NCBI RefSeq assembly: GCF_041435335.1
Contig: NZ_CP108430.1
Span: forward strand, 496,001-560,000
Source: Streptomyces sp. NBC_01283
GTDB lineage: Bacteria; Actinomycetota; Actinomycetes; Streptomycetales; Streptomycetaceae
DNA: 64,000 nt
Direction: 5' to 3'
Shown here: piece by piece, positions 21,179 to 29,523 of the stretch
Layout: the number at the start of each line of letters is the position of its first letter
Position numbering within the stretch: the first letter of the stretch is position 1
Translations under genes and position numbers: made by a program
The notes under the pieces: model-generated
The model's database searches: none
What the model was told of the DNA's origin: nothing
What the model saw: the letters and a program-made list of their open reading frames with translations, nothing else

Positions 21179-21600
21179 CTATTCCTTGCCGCCGGTGAGC
21201 GCGGACAGGGCGGCGTCCAAGTGGCGGGTGGCTTCCTCCGCGACGGGCTTGAGGGCGTCCCGTCCGGTCAGGGTGACCATGGCGCCTGGGTCGAGAGCCT
21301 GGACGGCGATGCGCTCGCCCTCGGATCGCACGACGACGTTGCAGGGCAGCAGCAGGCCGATGGAACGGTCCGCCTCGATCGCTCGGTGGGCCAGGAGTGG
21401 GCTGCAGGCGCCGAGGATCAAGTAGTCCTCCATCTCGTGGCCCAGCTCCTCCTTCGACGTGGACTGCACGTCGATCTCGGCCAGGATCCCGAAGCCCTGC
21501 TCGGCCAGTGCCTCGCGCGCGGCAGTGACCGTCTGTCGAAACCGCCGTCCACGTGCAGGGTGCGTAGGTCCTGGCCGTTGCCCTCCTTCGCGTCGCGCGC
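21179..21600 (-). pseudogene. DUF302 family protein, 5' end apparently disrupted
   Basis: The conserved DUF302 core is intact: FRQTVTAAREALAEQGFGIL, EDYLILGACSPLLAHRA, DRSIGLLLPCNVVVR, and a C-terminal helix ending SALTGGKE. DUF302 proteins are small alpha/beta proteins often near sulfur and metal genes; the Cys in GAC and PCN are typical. No start codon precedes the core in its own frame. The usual N-terminal strand (LRTLHVDGGF) is readable one frame away, so a one-base frameshift lies near 21540. Either a sequence error or a true lesion. Confidence 0.55.
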
Positions 21601-21655
21601 TGCGGAGGCCAGGGTCCGCCGCGTCCCCGATCAGGTCCGGGCCCAGTGTGAAATA

Positions 21656-21706
21656 TACCCCCGGGGGTACAAGTGTTACGGTGGAAAGCAGATACCCCCC
21701 GGGGTA
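21656..21706. promoter_or_regulatory. Two CstR/CsoR-type palindromes before the persulfide dioxygenase gene
   Basis: TACCCCCGGGGGTA (21656-21669) is a perfect palindrome; TACCCCCCGGGGTA (21693-21706) is nearly so. G/C tracts flanked by TA, here with centres 37 bp apart, are the operator type bound by CsoR/CstR tetramers. The downstream gene starts at 21732. Confidence 0.75.
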
Positions 21707-21731
21707 ATTTTCAGGCGAAAGGAGTCTCCGC

Positions 21732-23096
21732 GTGTTCTTCGTTGACACCATCGAGCTGGAAGGTCTCGGCAACCGCAGCTACCTGGCCGGCGGTGAGAGC
21801 GCCGCGGTTGCGGTGGACCCGCCGCGCGATGTCGACCAGATCCTGGCGGTCGCCGCCCGGCACGGTGTGCGGATCTCCCATGTGGTGGAGACCCACATCC
21901 ACAACGACTACGTCACCGGCGGCCTCGAACTCGCCCGGATCACCGGCGCCCAGTACCTCGTGCCGGCCGGCGCGAACGTCGCCTTCGCCCGCGTCCCCGT
22001 CGCCGACGGCGACACGGCGGACATCGATCCCGGCAGCCGGCTGACCCTGACAGCGATCGCGACTCCGGGACACACCCCGCACCACACCTCCTACGCACTG
22101 CACGAGGCGGGGCGGCCGGTGGTCGTCTTCACCGGCGGGTCGCTGCTGATCGGCACGGTGGGTCGGCCCGACCTGGTCGAGCCGCGGCTGACCGAACAAC
22201 TGGCCCGTGCCCAGCACGCCTCCGCCCACCGGCTGGCCGCTGATCTCCCCGACGAGACGGCGGTGCTGCCCACCCACGGCTTCGGCAGCTTCTGCTCCTC
22301 GGCCCCCTCGGAGGGAGAGGCGACCACCATCGGCAAGGAGAAGAGTGCGAATACCGCGCTCACCGTCGACGTGGACACCTTTGTCCAGGACCTGCTTACC
22401 GGCCTGGAGGACGTGCCCGCCTACTACGCGCACATGGGCCCGGCCAACGCCGAGGGCCCCGCACCGCTGGACCTGACACCGCCCGACCTCGCGGACGCCG
22501 AAGAGATCGCCGCCCGCCTCGCGGTCGGCGAATGGGTCGTCGACCTGCGCAACCGCGTCGCGTTCGCCGAAGGACACGTGGCCGGGACGTTCAACTTCGA
22601 GGCCGACGGCAAGATCGCCACTTACCTGGCCTGGATGATCCCCTGGGGCAAGCCGGTCACCCTGCTCGCCGAATCGGCCGAGCAGCTCGCCGACGCCCAG
22701 CGCGAACTGGTGCGGGTGGGCATCGACCGCCCGGCCGCCGCCGCCACCGGCACCCCCACCGACTGGCTGCCCGCCGGGCAGGCCCCGGCCTCCTTCCCGC
22801 GCTCCACCTTCGCCGAGCTCGCCGCCCACAGCGGCGACGAGTTGGTGGTCCTGGATGTGCGCCGTGACTCCGAGCGGGCGGACGGCTGGATCGAAGGCTC
22901 GGTGCACATCCCTGTCCACGAGCTCCACGGCCGCCTCGGTGAGGTTCCGCCGGGGACGGTGTGGGTGCACTGCGCCGGCGGCATGCGCGCCGCGATCGCC
23001 GCGTCCCTGCTCGATGCCGCAGGCCGCGACGTCGTCGCCGTCGACGACGGATTCGACGCCGCCACCGAGGCAAACCTGCCCCTGACCACCGGCTGA
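21732..23096 (+). CDS. Persulfide dioxygenase-rhodanese fusion (CstB-like)
   Basis: A 454-residue enzyme for sulfide/persulfide oxidation. Residues 1-240 form an ETHE1-type metallo-beta-lactamase fold with THIHNDYVTGG and ATPGHTPHHTSY for the iron site. Then come two rhodanese domains. The first (about 250-350) has no catalytic Cys and is likely structural. The second has VHCAGGMR with the active Cys. This is the domain order of CstB, which converts persulfides to thiosulfate. GTG start with AAAGGAG upstream, beneath two CstR-like operators. It leads an operon with a rhodanese and TauE. Confidence 0.92.
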   Translation: MFFVDTIELEGLGNRSYLAGGESAAVAVDPPRDVDQILAVAARHGVRISHVVETHIHNDYVTGGLELARITGAQYLVPAGANVAFARVPVADGDTADIDPGSRLTLTAIATPGHTPHHTSYALHEAGRPVVVFTGGSLLIGTVGRPDLVEPRLTEQLARAQHASAHRLAADLPDETAVLPTHGFGSFCSSAPSEGEATTIGKEKSANTALTVDVDTFVQDLLTGLEDVPAYYAHMGPANAEGPAPLDLTPPDLADAEEIAARLAVGEWVVDLRNRVAFAEGHVAGTFNFEADGKIATYLAWMIPWGKPVTLLAESAEQLADAQRELVRVGIDRPAAAATGTPTDWLPAGQAPASFPRSTFAELAAHSGDELVVLDVRRDSERADGWIEGSVHIPVHELHGRLGEVPPGTVWVHCAGGMRAAIAASLLDAAGRDVVAVDDGFDAATEANLPLTTG

Positions 23097-23135
23097 CACC
23101 CCGCCCACCGCACATGAAGGAGAGGGGAAAACGCA

Positions 23136-23501
23136 ATGGTCCTCTTCCGCCGCGGCCAGCCCCGCGTCAGCGTGGACCAGGCCCGCAGCCGCACCAGCGG
23201 CGACAGGCCGGACACCGTCCTGCTCGACGTCCGCGAGAAACCCGAGTGGAACGCGGGCCACGCTCCCGGCGCCGTCCACGTGCCTCTGTCGAAACTGGTG
23301 GCCGGCGCCGACCTGCCGGCCGAAGCCTCCGGCCGTCCGCTGGTGGTGATCTGCCGCAGCGGACACCGCTCCCAGCAGGCCACGAAACTCCTCGCCCAGC
23401 GCGGCCGGGAGGCGGTCGACGTCAAGGGCGGCATGAACGCGTGGATCGCCGCCGGGCATCCGGTCGTCGACGAACGCGGAAACAGCGGCCAGATAGCGTG
23501 A
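23136..23501 (+). CDS. Single-domain rhodanese (sulfurtransferase)
   Basis: A 121-residue cytoplasmic rhodanese that would carry sulfane sulfur as a Cys-persulfide. The active loop is CRSGHRS, preceded by VLLDVREKPEWNAGHAPGA, which is the CH2A region. RBS AAGGAGAGG precedes the ATG. The stop overlaps the GTG start of the TauE gene (GTGA), so the two should be translationally coupled. It probably hands sulfur to or from the upstream persulfide dioxygenase. Confidence 0.93.
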   Translation: MVLFRRGQPRVSVDQARSRTSGDRPDTVLLDVREKPEWNAGHAPGAVHVPLSKLVAGADLPAEASGRPLVVICRSGHRSQQATKLLAQRGREAVDVKGGMNAWIAAGHPVVDERGNSGQIA

Positions 23502-24241
23502 CTGCGATCGTTCTCGCCCTCATGGCCGGGGCCGTCATCGGCCTCGCTCTCGGCGCGCTGGGGGGTGGTGGCAGCGTCCTGGCCGTGCCCGCCCTGATCT
23601 ACCTGCTCGGCTTCAGTCCGTCCGCGGCCACCACGGCGAGCCTGATCATCGTGGCCGCCACCTCCGCCACCGCCCTGTACGCCCACGCCCGCGACGGGCA
23701 CGTCGCCTGGAAGACCGGATCACTGTTCACCGCCGCCGGCATCATCCCCGCCTACCTCGCGGGGGCAGCCGCTGGACGCGTACCCGAAGCGACCTTGACC
23801 ATCACGTTCTCCGTGGTCGCCGCACTGGCAGCGGTACGGATGTTCCGTCCGCCCTCTTCCCGGCCGCCCAAGCGCATACGGCCCGGCAAGTCGGCCGCGG
23901 CAGGCGCCGGACTCGGTGCGGTGACCGGCTTCCTCGGCGTCGGCGGCGGCTTCCTCGCCGTCCCGGCCCTGGTGAGCGTTCTCGGCCTGGCCATGCGGCG
24001 GGCGGTGGGCACCAGCCTGCTCGTGATCACCGTCAACTCGCTCGCCGCCCTGGTCGCCCGTACCGGGACGGGTGACGGCCTCGACTGGGCGTTGATCGGG
24101 CCGTTCACCGGAGCGGCGATCCTCGGTGCCTGGGACGGGAAACGCCTCAGCACCAAAGTCTCCGGCAACAGCCTGCAAAAAGTCTTCGCCGGTGCGCTTC
24201 TGGCGGTAGCCGTGTTCATGCTGATCGACGTGATCGTATGA
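23498..24241 (+). CDS. TauE/SafE-family sulfite/organosulfonate exporter
   Basis: An integral membrane protein of 247 residues with about eight hydrophobic segments in two related halves. Both halves carry the family Gly-rich motif: GLALGALGGGGSVLAVPALIY and AVTGFLGVGGGFLAVPALVS. The GTG at 23498 overlaps the stop of the rhodanese gene. In sulfide-oxidation operons this family removes sulfite or thiosulfate made by the dioxygenase and sulfurtransferase. The direction and ion are inferred from context. Confidence 0.9.
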   Translation: MTAIVLALMAGAVIGLALGALGGGGSVLAVPALIYLLGFSPSAATTASLIIVAATSATALYAHARDGHVAWKTGSLFTAAGIIPAYLAGAAAGRVPEATLTITFSVVAALAAVRMFRPPSSRPPKRIRPGKSAAAGAGLGAVTGFLGVGGGFLAVPALVSVLGLAMRRAVGTSLLVITVNSLAALVARTGTGDGLDWALIGPFTGAAILGAWDGKRLSTKVSGNSLQKVFAGALLAVAVFMLIDVIV

Positions 24242-24262
24242 ACACCACGGCCACCACGACTC

Positions 24263-24553
<291 letters not shown>

Positions 24554-24554
24554 T

Positions 24555-24574
24555 CAATACCCCTAGGGGTATTG
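24555..24574. promoter_or_regulatory. Perfect CstR-type operator between repressor and membrane rhodanese
   Basis: CAATACCCCTAGGGGTATTG is a 20-bp perfect palindrome in the divergent gap. It contains ATACCCC-N2-GGGGTAT, the sequence class known for CstR. It can control both the repressor itself and the rhodanese at 24624. Confidence 0.85.
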
Positions 24575-24623
24575 TACCGGGTTCGGGCGACCGCTCCCGG
24601 AACATCGCGGAAGGACCCCGTAC

Positions 24624-25190
24624 ATGACCACGCCCACCGCCATCACCCCCGCAAAGGCCGCCGCCCGCCTCGAGGACTACGCGATCATCGACGTGCGCAC
24701 CCCCGGCGAATACACCTCCGGCCACCTCCCCGGCGCCCACAACATCCCCCTCGACCACCTGCACACCGCACTGCCCGCCCTCAAAGCCGCAGCCTCCCGC
24801 GCCGCCCTCCTCATGGTCTGCGCCTCGGGCAACCGCTCCACCACCGCCTGCACCGAACTCGCCGCCGCCGACATACCCGCCATCACCCTCAGCGGCGGCA
24901 CCACCGCCTGGGCCGGCGAAGGCCACACCCTCCACCACCCCGACAACGCCCGAGCCGTCTGGCCCATGGAACGCCAGGTCCGCCTCGCCGCCGGATCCCT
25001 CGTCGTCCTCGGCCTCGCCGCCGGCACCGGCTGGCGCCCCGCACGCTGGCTGTCCGCCGCCATTGGCACCGGCCTGGTCTTCTCCGCCGCCACCGACACC
25101 TGCGGCATGGCCGCCGCCCTCGCGAAACTCCCCCACAACCAGCCCCGCACCACCGACCTCCACACCACCCTGCAAGCACTGCAGGGCTGA
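24624..25190 (+). CDS. Membrane-anchored rhodanese (rhodanese + DUF2892, YgaP-like)
   Basis: A 188-residue sulfurtransferase. Residues 1-105 are a rhodanese domain with ARLEDYAIIDVRTPGEY and the active loop CASGNRS. Residues 110-175 are the DUF2892 two-helix membrane anchor (ERQVRLAAGSLVVLGLAAG, then ARWLSAAIGTGLVFSA and DTCGMAAALAKLP). YgaP of E. coli has the same layout. It is divergent from the CstR-like repressor across a perfect operator, so it belongs to the persulfide regulon. Confidence 0.9.
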   Translation: MTTPTAITPAKAAARLEDYAIIDVRTPGEYTSGHLPGAHNIPLDHLHTALPALKAAASRAALLMVCASGNRSTTACTELAAADIPAITLSGGTTAWAGEGHTLHHPDNARAVWPMERQVRLAAGSLVVLGLAAGTGWRPARWLSAAIGTGLVFSAATDTCGMAAALAKLPHNQPRTTDLHTTLQALQG

Positions 25191-25548
25191 CGCGGCCGCC
25201 ATGGGCGAAGGGCACTGCACCCGTAGTGCGCGTACTCCGTACTTCAACACGCCCCATTTGACGGAGGAACGGTGCGCGACAACGGCCCGGGAACGGCGAT
25301 GCCCGCAAGCGCATCGACCGGAGCACCCTGCCAGACCAAAAAGGAACGGGTTGGCGCGCGTGGCAAGGCGAACACGGCACGGCGCTCGGCGCGACTCGGA
25401 CGAAGCGGTGCGCACCTGCTCCAAGCGCTCGTCGGCGGCGGTGGGCCGATCAGACATGGCCAATCCGACACTCCGGACGACCTGGTACCTCACCTACTGG
25501 CAGCTTGCCGGGCTTTCAGTGGGCACGGGTGGCACTTCAGTGAGTGGC
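25191..25548. other. Intergenic region, no supported gene
   Basis: Short open frames on both strands lack ribosome-binding sites and recognisable composition. I see no strong hairpin or operator here. Confidence 0.4.
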
Positions 25549-25875
25549 CTATGAATGCGCCGCTTCGTCAGCGCGGCGGTGTTCGGCGTTGATGCGCTGG
25601 GCCTCCTCGAGTTGGTCTTCGAGGATGACGATGCGGCAGGCGGCCTCGATGGGGGTGCCCTGGTCGACGAGTTCGCGGGCGCGGGCGGCGATGCGCAGTT
25701 GGTAGCGGGAGTAGCGGCGGTGGCCGCCCGCGGAGCGCAGCGGGGTGATCAAGCGGGCTTCGCCGATGGCGCGGAGGAAGCCCTGGGTGGTGCCGAGTAT
25801 CTCGGCGGCCCGGCCCATGGTGTATGCGGGGTAGTCGTCGTCATCGAGACGGCCGAACGTGTCGTCTGCTGTCAT
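25549..25875 (-). CDS. MerR-type helix-turn-helix protein
   Basis: A 108-residue DNA-binding protein with a winged helix: YTMGRAAEILGTTQGFLRAI followed by LITPLRSAGGHRRYSRYQL, the MerR recognition and wing segments. The tail is a short coiled coil (EDQLEEAQRINAEHRRADE) instead of a ligand domain, so it is not a metal or drug sensor of the classic type. It sits at the edge of the cold-shock/RNA group, reading away from it. A strong hairpin lies in its probable leader. Confidence 0.85.
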   Translation of the reverse strand: MTADDTFGRLDDDDYPAYTMGRAAEILGTTQGFLRAIGEARLITPLRSAGGHRRYSRYQLRIAARARELVDQGTPIEAACRIVILEDQLEEAQRINAEHRRADEAAHS

Positions 25876-25915
25876 TGCACCTCTCTATGTGCCCGGAACA
25901 TCTGGAACGCGTGGA

Positions 25916-25948
25916 GGGGCCCTGGTGCCGTACTCGCACCAGGGCCCC
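25916..25948. terminator. Perfect 13-bp hairpin upstream of the MerR-like gene
   Basis: Arms GGGGCCCTGGTGC / GCACCAGGGCCCC with a 7-base loop. It could end rightward transcripts or structure the leader of the MerR-like gene, whose start is 41 bases away. Confidence 0.5.
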
Positions 25949-26368
25949 GAAGGAACTGCTACACCATCTGCCGGCCCTAGGACTGCGCCGGCCTTCTGTT
26001 TCCGCCTGCCCGACCGAACTGCCGTCGGAGCTGCGGGGATCGCGGTTGCTTGACCGGAGACCACCTCACTATCGATGTCCTGCGGTACCCGGACTCAGAA
26101 TTCCGCCCGGGCGATCCTGATGGCGCTCGGCTCCTCCGTTCTTCCCTCTGGGATCAATCACTTGCCTACTGCGAGTACTGCTCTCCTGCGTACTGCTGGT
26201 GATGCGAACTGCACTTACCTGTACTGCACTTGCGGTCCTGCTGGTGGTGGCCCCTGATCACTGCGGGCCACCCGGTCCGGTCGTCAGCCCCGTCGCCGTC
26301 CTGCAACCGCTCTGGCTTCGAAACTCCACCACCGCACCGTCCTGCGAACTGCACCTGCGGGTACTGCT

Positions 26369-26393
26369 GCCCGGCAGTTCATCTCTGCCGGGC
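26369..26393 (+). ncRNA. Hairpin closing a repeat-rich, possibly structured RNA region
   Basis: GCCCGGCAG / CTGCCGGGC with a 7-base loop follows the TACTGC/TGCGAACTGCAC repeats. Whether it terminates a small RNA or belongs to the HATPase leader is unknown. Confidence 0.3.
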
Positions 26394-26642
26394 CCTGCTT
26401 GATCTCGGCTACGAGAGAAACCATAACCACACCACCACCCAATGTCTACTCCAGCCAACATAGATTTTCGCGCGTTCGACGGTGAGGTAGTCGCCGTCGA
26501 ACAGCACAGCGGAAGACAGGCATCACTGGGTTACGGCGCACCCGGCAGGCATCGCCGGGTTGGCGCCACAGATGCAGGGCACACGCACCCTGGCAGGCAG
26601 GGCCGACCGACGACGACCAGCTACCAGGGGGACCTGATCCCG

Positions 26643-27032
26643 ATGGACACGATGAACCTCGATGTCGCAACCGCCCATTTCGCGGGGTCCCTCGCCGGCG
26701 CACGCGAGCGCGCCCGGGACTTCCTCGACGGTCTCACCCGCCCTCTCGCAGGGGAAGTTGCGGATGCCGTGGTCCTGGTCGTCTCGGAGCTCGTCACCAA
26801 TGCCCTGCGCCATGGCGGCGGAACCTGCACTCTCCACCTGACCGCCCGCCCCGACACGCTCGAGGTGGCCGTCGACGACCCCAGCCCGGAAGCACCGCGG
26901 ACGCGCTCCCCGGACTTGAAGGGCGGCACGGGAGGCTTCGGCTGGCCCATGGTCAACCACCTCGCCCGCTCCACCGCCGTCACCCGCCAGTCAGCGGGCG
27001 GCAAGACAGTGAGCGCCGCCCTCGCTCGGTAG
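26643..27032 (+). CDS. HATPase-domain anti-sigma-factor-like protein
   Basis: A 129-residue protein of the SpoIIAB/RsbW-like GHKL ATPase group, which is numerous in Streptomyces. The N box is VSELVTNALRHGG, the G1 region VAVDDPSP, and the G2 region GGTGGFGWPMVNHLA. ATG 26643 (MDTMNLDVATAHF) is chosen because the domain begins there; the longer frame upstream lies in the repeat-rich leader. Such proteins bind or phosphorylate sigma-factor partners; no partner gene is adjacent. It lies upstream of cspA in the cold-shock group. Confidence 0.82.
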   Translation: MDTMNLDVATAHFAGSLAGARERARDFLDGLTRPLAGEVADAVVLVVSELVTNALRHGGGTCTLHLTARPDTLEVAVDDPSPEAPRTRSPDLKGGTGGFGWPMVNHLARSTAVTRQSAGGKTVSAALAR

Positions 27033-27410
27033 CTCCAAGCCGACGGACCCTGTGCCACCGGATTGGACGCGCCCTCCGAGTCGTGGGTAGGGCCTGAATT
27101 TCTGAAACGCTGCACCCCGAGCGGGGAAATATCTGTGACCGCGATATGAGGGTTTACCACCCAGGGCGCGAAGTGTTTTTTCGGTCCAGAATCGAGCAGC
27201 GTTATTTTCCGTACGCGGCCTGGTATCCCATGCTACTGTCGATCTCAGTTGCAGTTGTGGTTCCCAAAAACTTCAAGCCGCAGTACCGGATTTTCCCGTT
27301 ACTGCAAGCTTCTTTGTATTTCCGGTTTCCCTCCGGACGGGGCATCATCGCGGCGACCCGGAATCCGCACATCGCGGATCCCGGCGTTCTGCCCCCAGAG
27401 GAGATATGAC
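27033..27410 (+). promoter_or_regulatory. Promoter and long leader region of the cold-shock gene
   Basis: A 378-bp gap that is noticeably more AT-rich than its surroundings. Near the gene, CCGGAATCCGC and GCGGATCCCGG (27354-27381) can pair as an 11-bp stem with one mismatch. Long structured leaders are common for csp genes and can act as thermosensors. The transcription start is not determined. Confidence 0.4.
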
Positions 27411-27614
27411 ATGGCGTCAGGCACCGTGAAGTGGTTCAACGCGGCCAAGGGTTTCGGCTTCATCGAGCAGGACGGCGGGGGTGCTGACGTGTTCGCCCAC
27501 TTCTCGAACATCGCCTCCCAGGGCTTCCGCGAGTTGCTGGAGGGCCAGAAGGTGACCTTCGACATCGCGCCGAGCCAGAAGGGCCCGACGGCCGAGAACA
27601 TCGCTCTCGCCTGA
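27411..27614 (+). CDS. Cold-shock protein, CspA family
   Basis: A 67-residue OB-fold RNA chaperone. Both nucleic-acid motifs are present: KGFGFI (RNP1) and VFAHF (RNP2), after the usual [16 protein letters not shown] start. AGAGGAGA lies upstream of the ATG. It ends at a strong hairpin, so it is probably transcribed alone. It precedes a DEAD-box helicase, a pairing that also makes functional sense because both melt RNA structure in the cold. Confidence 0.96.
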   Translation: MASGTVKWFNAAKGFGFIEQDGGGADVFAHFSNIASQGFRELLEGQKVTFDIAPSQKGPTAENIALA

Positions 27615-27628
27615 CGGTGACGCACACT

Positions 27629-27674
27629 TCGTAGCTGGGGCCCGCATCCCTAGGGGTGCGGACCCCAGCTGCGA
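27629..27674 (+). terminator. Strong terminator hairpin after the cold-shock gene
   Basis: AGCTGGGG pairs with CCCCAGCT and CCGCATCCC with GGGGTGCGG around a TA loop, giving about 20 pairs with one mismatch and two wobbles. It is followed by CATTT rather than a long T-run. Confidence 0.85.
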
Positions 27675-27838
27675 ACATTTCCCACAGTGGTGTCGCCTGT
27701 GGAACAACGCCTGACAGCCCCACCCTCGGGATGAGCGTCTTTCGTAACTACGACATTACGACGGACCACATCCGGGGTTTTATGCCCCCATGGCGTCTCC
27801 TCTTCATGGCTTGCATCCAGCACGGGTGCAGTGCAAGG

Positions 27839-27882
27839 CGCATTCTCTTTCGCATTCCTTTTCGCATCCCTTTTCGCATTCC
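27839..27882 (+). repeat. 12-bp tandem repeat in the helicase leader
   Basis: CTTTCGCATTCC, TTTTCGCATCCC and TTTTCGCATTCC follow one another, after a partial copy. The stretch is pyrimidine- and T-rich in contrast to its surroundings and lies 84 to 127 bases before the helicase start. Confidence 0.8.
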
Positions 27883-27900
27883 ATTCGGTTCGTGCTTGTG

Positions 27901-27959
27901 ATTCCCCGCGCTGCTCTTTCGCTGCGGGAATTCCTTGATGCGCGCCGTATCAAGGAAGG
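27901..27959 (+). promoter_or_regulatory. Two leader hairpins, the second masking the helicase ribosome-binding site
   Basis: Hairpin 1 pairs ATTCCCCGC (27901) with GCGGGAAT (27924-27931) with one bulge. Hairpin 2 is perfect: TTCCTTGAT (27931-27939), 9-base loop, ATCAAGGAA (27949-27957). The right arm contains most of the Shine-Dalgarno AAGGAAGG (27952-27959), six bases before the ATG. The stem would hide the site until it melts or is unwound. Confidence 0.7.
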
Positions 27960-27965
27960 TTCTCG

Positions 27966-29477
27966 ATGAACCCCGCACGTACGAACACTCGTTCCTCCCG
28001 CCCCCGCCGGACCGAGAACCCCTCTTTCGGGTCCGGCGCCGGTTCGAGGCAAGACACCCGCTTCGGCGCGCCCGCCCCGCGCCGTTCCGGCGCCCCGAGC
28101 CGCCCCGGCGGCCACGGCCGCCGGCCCGCCGCGGTCCAGGGCGAGTTCGCCCTGCCGAAGACGATCACTCCCGCGCTGCCCGCGGTCGAGGCGTTCGCCG
28201 ACCTCGACATGCCCGCCCCACTGCTGGCCGCGCTGACCGCGCAAGGTGTGAGCGTCCCGTTCCCGATCCAGGGTGCGACCCTGCCCAACACCCTCGCGGG
28301 CCGCGACGCCCTGGGACGCGGGCGCACCGGCTCCGGCAAGACCCTCGCCTTCGGTCTGGCCCTGCTCGCCCGTACCGCCGGTCAGCGCGCCGAGCCCCGC
28401 CAGCCCCTGGCCCTGGTCCTGGTGCCCACACGTGAACTGGCCCAGCAGGTGACCGACGCCCTCACCCCCTATGCCCGTGCGGTGAAGCTGCGTCTGGCCA
28501 CCGTCGTCGGCGGCATGTCGATCGGCAGGCAGGCCAACGCGCTGCGCGCCGGCGCCGAGGTCGTCGTCGCCACGCCGGGGCGGCTCAAGGACCTCATCGA
28601 CCGCGGTGACTGCCGGCTGAACCAGATCGCGATCACCGTCCTCGACGAGGCCGACCAGATGGCCGACATGGGCTTCATGCCCCAGGTCACCGCGCTCTTG
28701 GACCAGGTACGCCCCGAGGGCCAGCGGATGCTGTTCTCCGCCACCCTCGACCGCAACGTCGACCGCCTGGTCCGCCGCTACCTCACCGACCCGGTGGTCC
28801 ACTCCGTCGACCCGTCCGCCGGTGCCGTCACCACGATGGAGCACCACGTCCTGCACGTGCACGGCGCGGACAAGCAGAAGACGACCACTGAGATCGCGGC
28901 CCGTGACGGCCGGGTGATCATGTTCCTGGACACCAAGCACGCCGTCGACCGGCTGACGCAGGACCTGCTGAACAGCGGTGTCCGGGCCGCCGCCCTGCAC
29001 GGCGGCAAGTCACAGCCCCAGCGCACCCGCACCCTGGCCCAGTTCAAGACGGGGCACGTCACCGTGCTCGTGGCCACGAATGTCGCCGCACGCGGGATCC
29101 ACGTCGACAACCTCGACCTCGTCGTGAACGTCGACCCACCCACCGACCACAAGGACTACCTCCACCGCGGCGGCCGTACGGCCCGCGCAGGCGAGTCCGG
29201 CAGCGTCGTCACCCTGGTCACCCCCAACCAGCGCCGCGACATGACCCGCCTGATGGCCGCCGCGGGCATCACCCCGCAGACCGCCCAGGTCCGCTCCGGC
29301 GAGGAGACACTCAGCCGGATCACCGGCGCCCAGACCCCCTCCGGCATCCCCGTGACGATCACCGCGCCGGTGGTCGAGCGACGTCAGCGCGGTACGTCCT
29401 CACGCGGCCGGCGCAGCCCTGCCTCGGCGGCGCGGCGCGCGAACGTGCGGCAGACCACCTTCGACGCGGCAGCCTAG
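27966..29477 (+). CDS. DEAD-box RNA helicase
   Basis: A 503-residue ATP-dependent RNA helicase. A basic, Arg-rich N-terminal tail of about 60 residues precedes the core: FPIQ (Q motif), GRTGSGKT (Walker A), PTRELAQQ, TPGR, DEAD, SAT in the first RecA domain; MFLDTKHAVDRL, ATNVAARGIHVD and HRGGRTARAG in the second. The tail is again basic. It would remodel ribosomal or messenger RNA, particularly in the cold. The leader has a repeat and a hairpin covering the ribosome-binding site, suggesting control of its own translation. Cold-shock and CBS genes flank it. Confidence 0.95.
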   Translation: MNPARTNTRSSRPRRTENPSFGSGAGSRQDTRFGAPAPRRSGAPSRPGGHGRRPAAVQGEFALPKTITPALPAVEAFADLDMPAPLLAALTAQGVSVPFPIQGATLPNTLAGRDALGRGRTGSGKTLAFGLALLARTAGQRAEPRQPLALVLVPTRELAQQVTDALTPYARAVKLRLATVVGGMSIGRQANALRAGAEVVVATPGRLKDLIDRGDCRLNQIAITVLDEADQMADMGFMPQVTALLDQVRPEGQRMLFSATLDRNVDRLVRRYLTDPVVHSVDPSAGAVTTMEHHVLHVHGADKQKTTTEIAARDGRVIMFLDTKHAVDRLTQDLLNSGVRAAALHGGKSQPQRTRTLAQFKTGHVTVLVATNVAARGIHVDNLDLVVNVDPPTDHKDYLHRGGRTARAGESGSVVTLVTPNQRRDMTRLMAAAGITPQTAQVRSGEETLSRITGAQTPSGIPVTITAPVVERRQRGTSSRGRRSPASAARRANVRQTTFDAAA

Positions 29478-29523
29478 AAGCTTCGTGATCAGGAATCTGA
29501 CGCACCACTGCAGGAGGCACCTT

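Larger units (their letters stand above)
25876..26642. other. Long non-coding stretch with hairpins and repeated short words
   Basis: There is no convincing gene in about 770 bases between the MerR-like and HATPase genes. It holds a 13-bp perfect hairpin near the MerR start, and from 26160 to 26400 a pyrimidine-rich stretch with TACTGC five times and TGCGAACTGCAC twice (26203, 26343), closing in a 9-bp perfect hairpin at 26369-26393. A structured leader or small RNA for the HATPase gene is possible. Confidence 0.45.

Noticed and set aside
21711..23459. Long minus-strand frame opposite the persulfide dioxygenase and rhodanese
   Set aside because: It lies over two well-supported genes and has the Gly/Arg/Asp-rich composition of antisense frames in high-GC DNA.
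26199..26402. Possible small secreted peptide (MRTALTCTALAVLLVV)
   Set aside because: A hydrophobic start exists but there is no ribosome-binding site, the rest lacks protein character, and the DNA is better explained by the repeated words.
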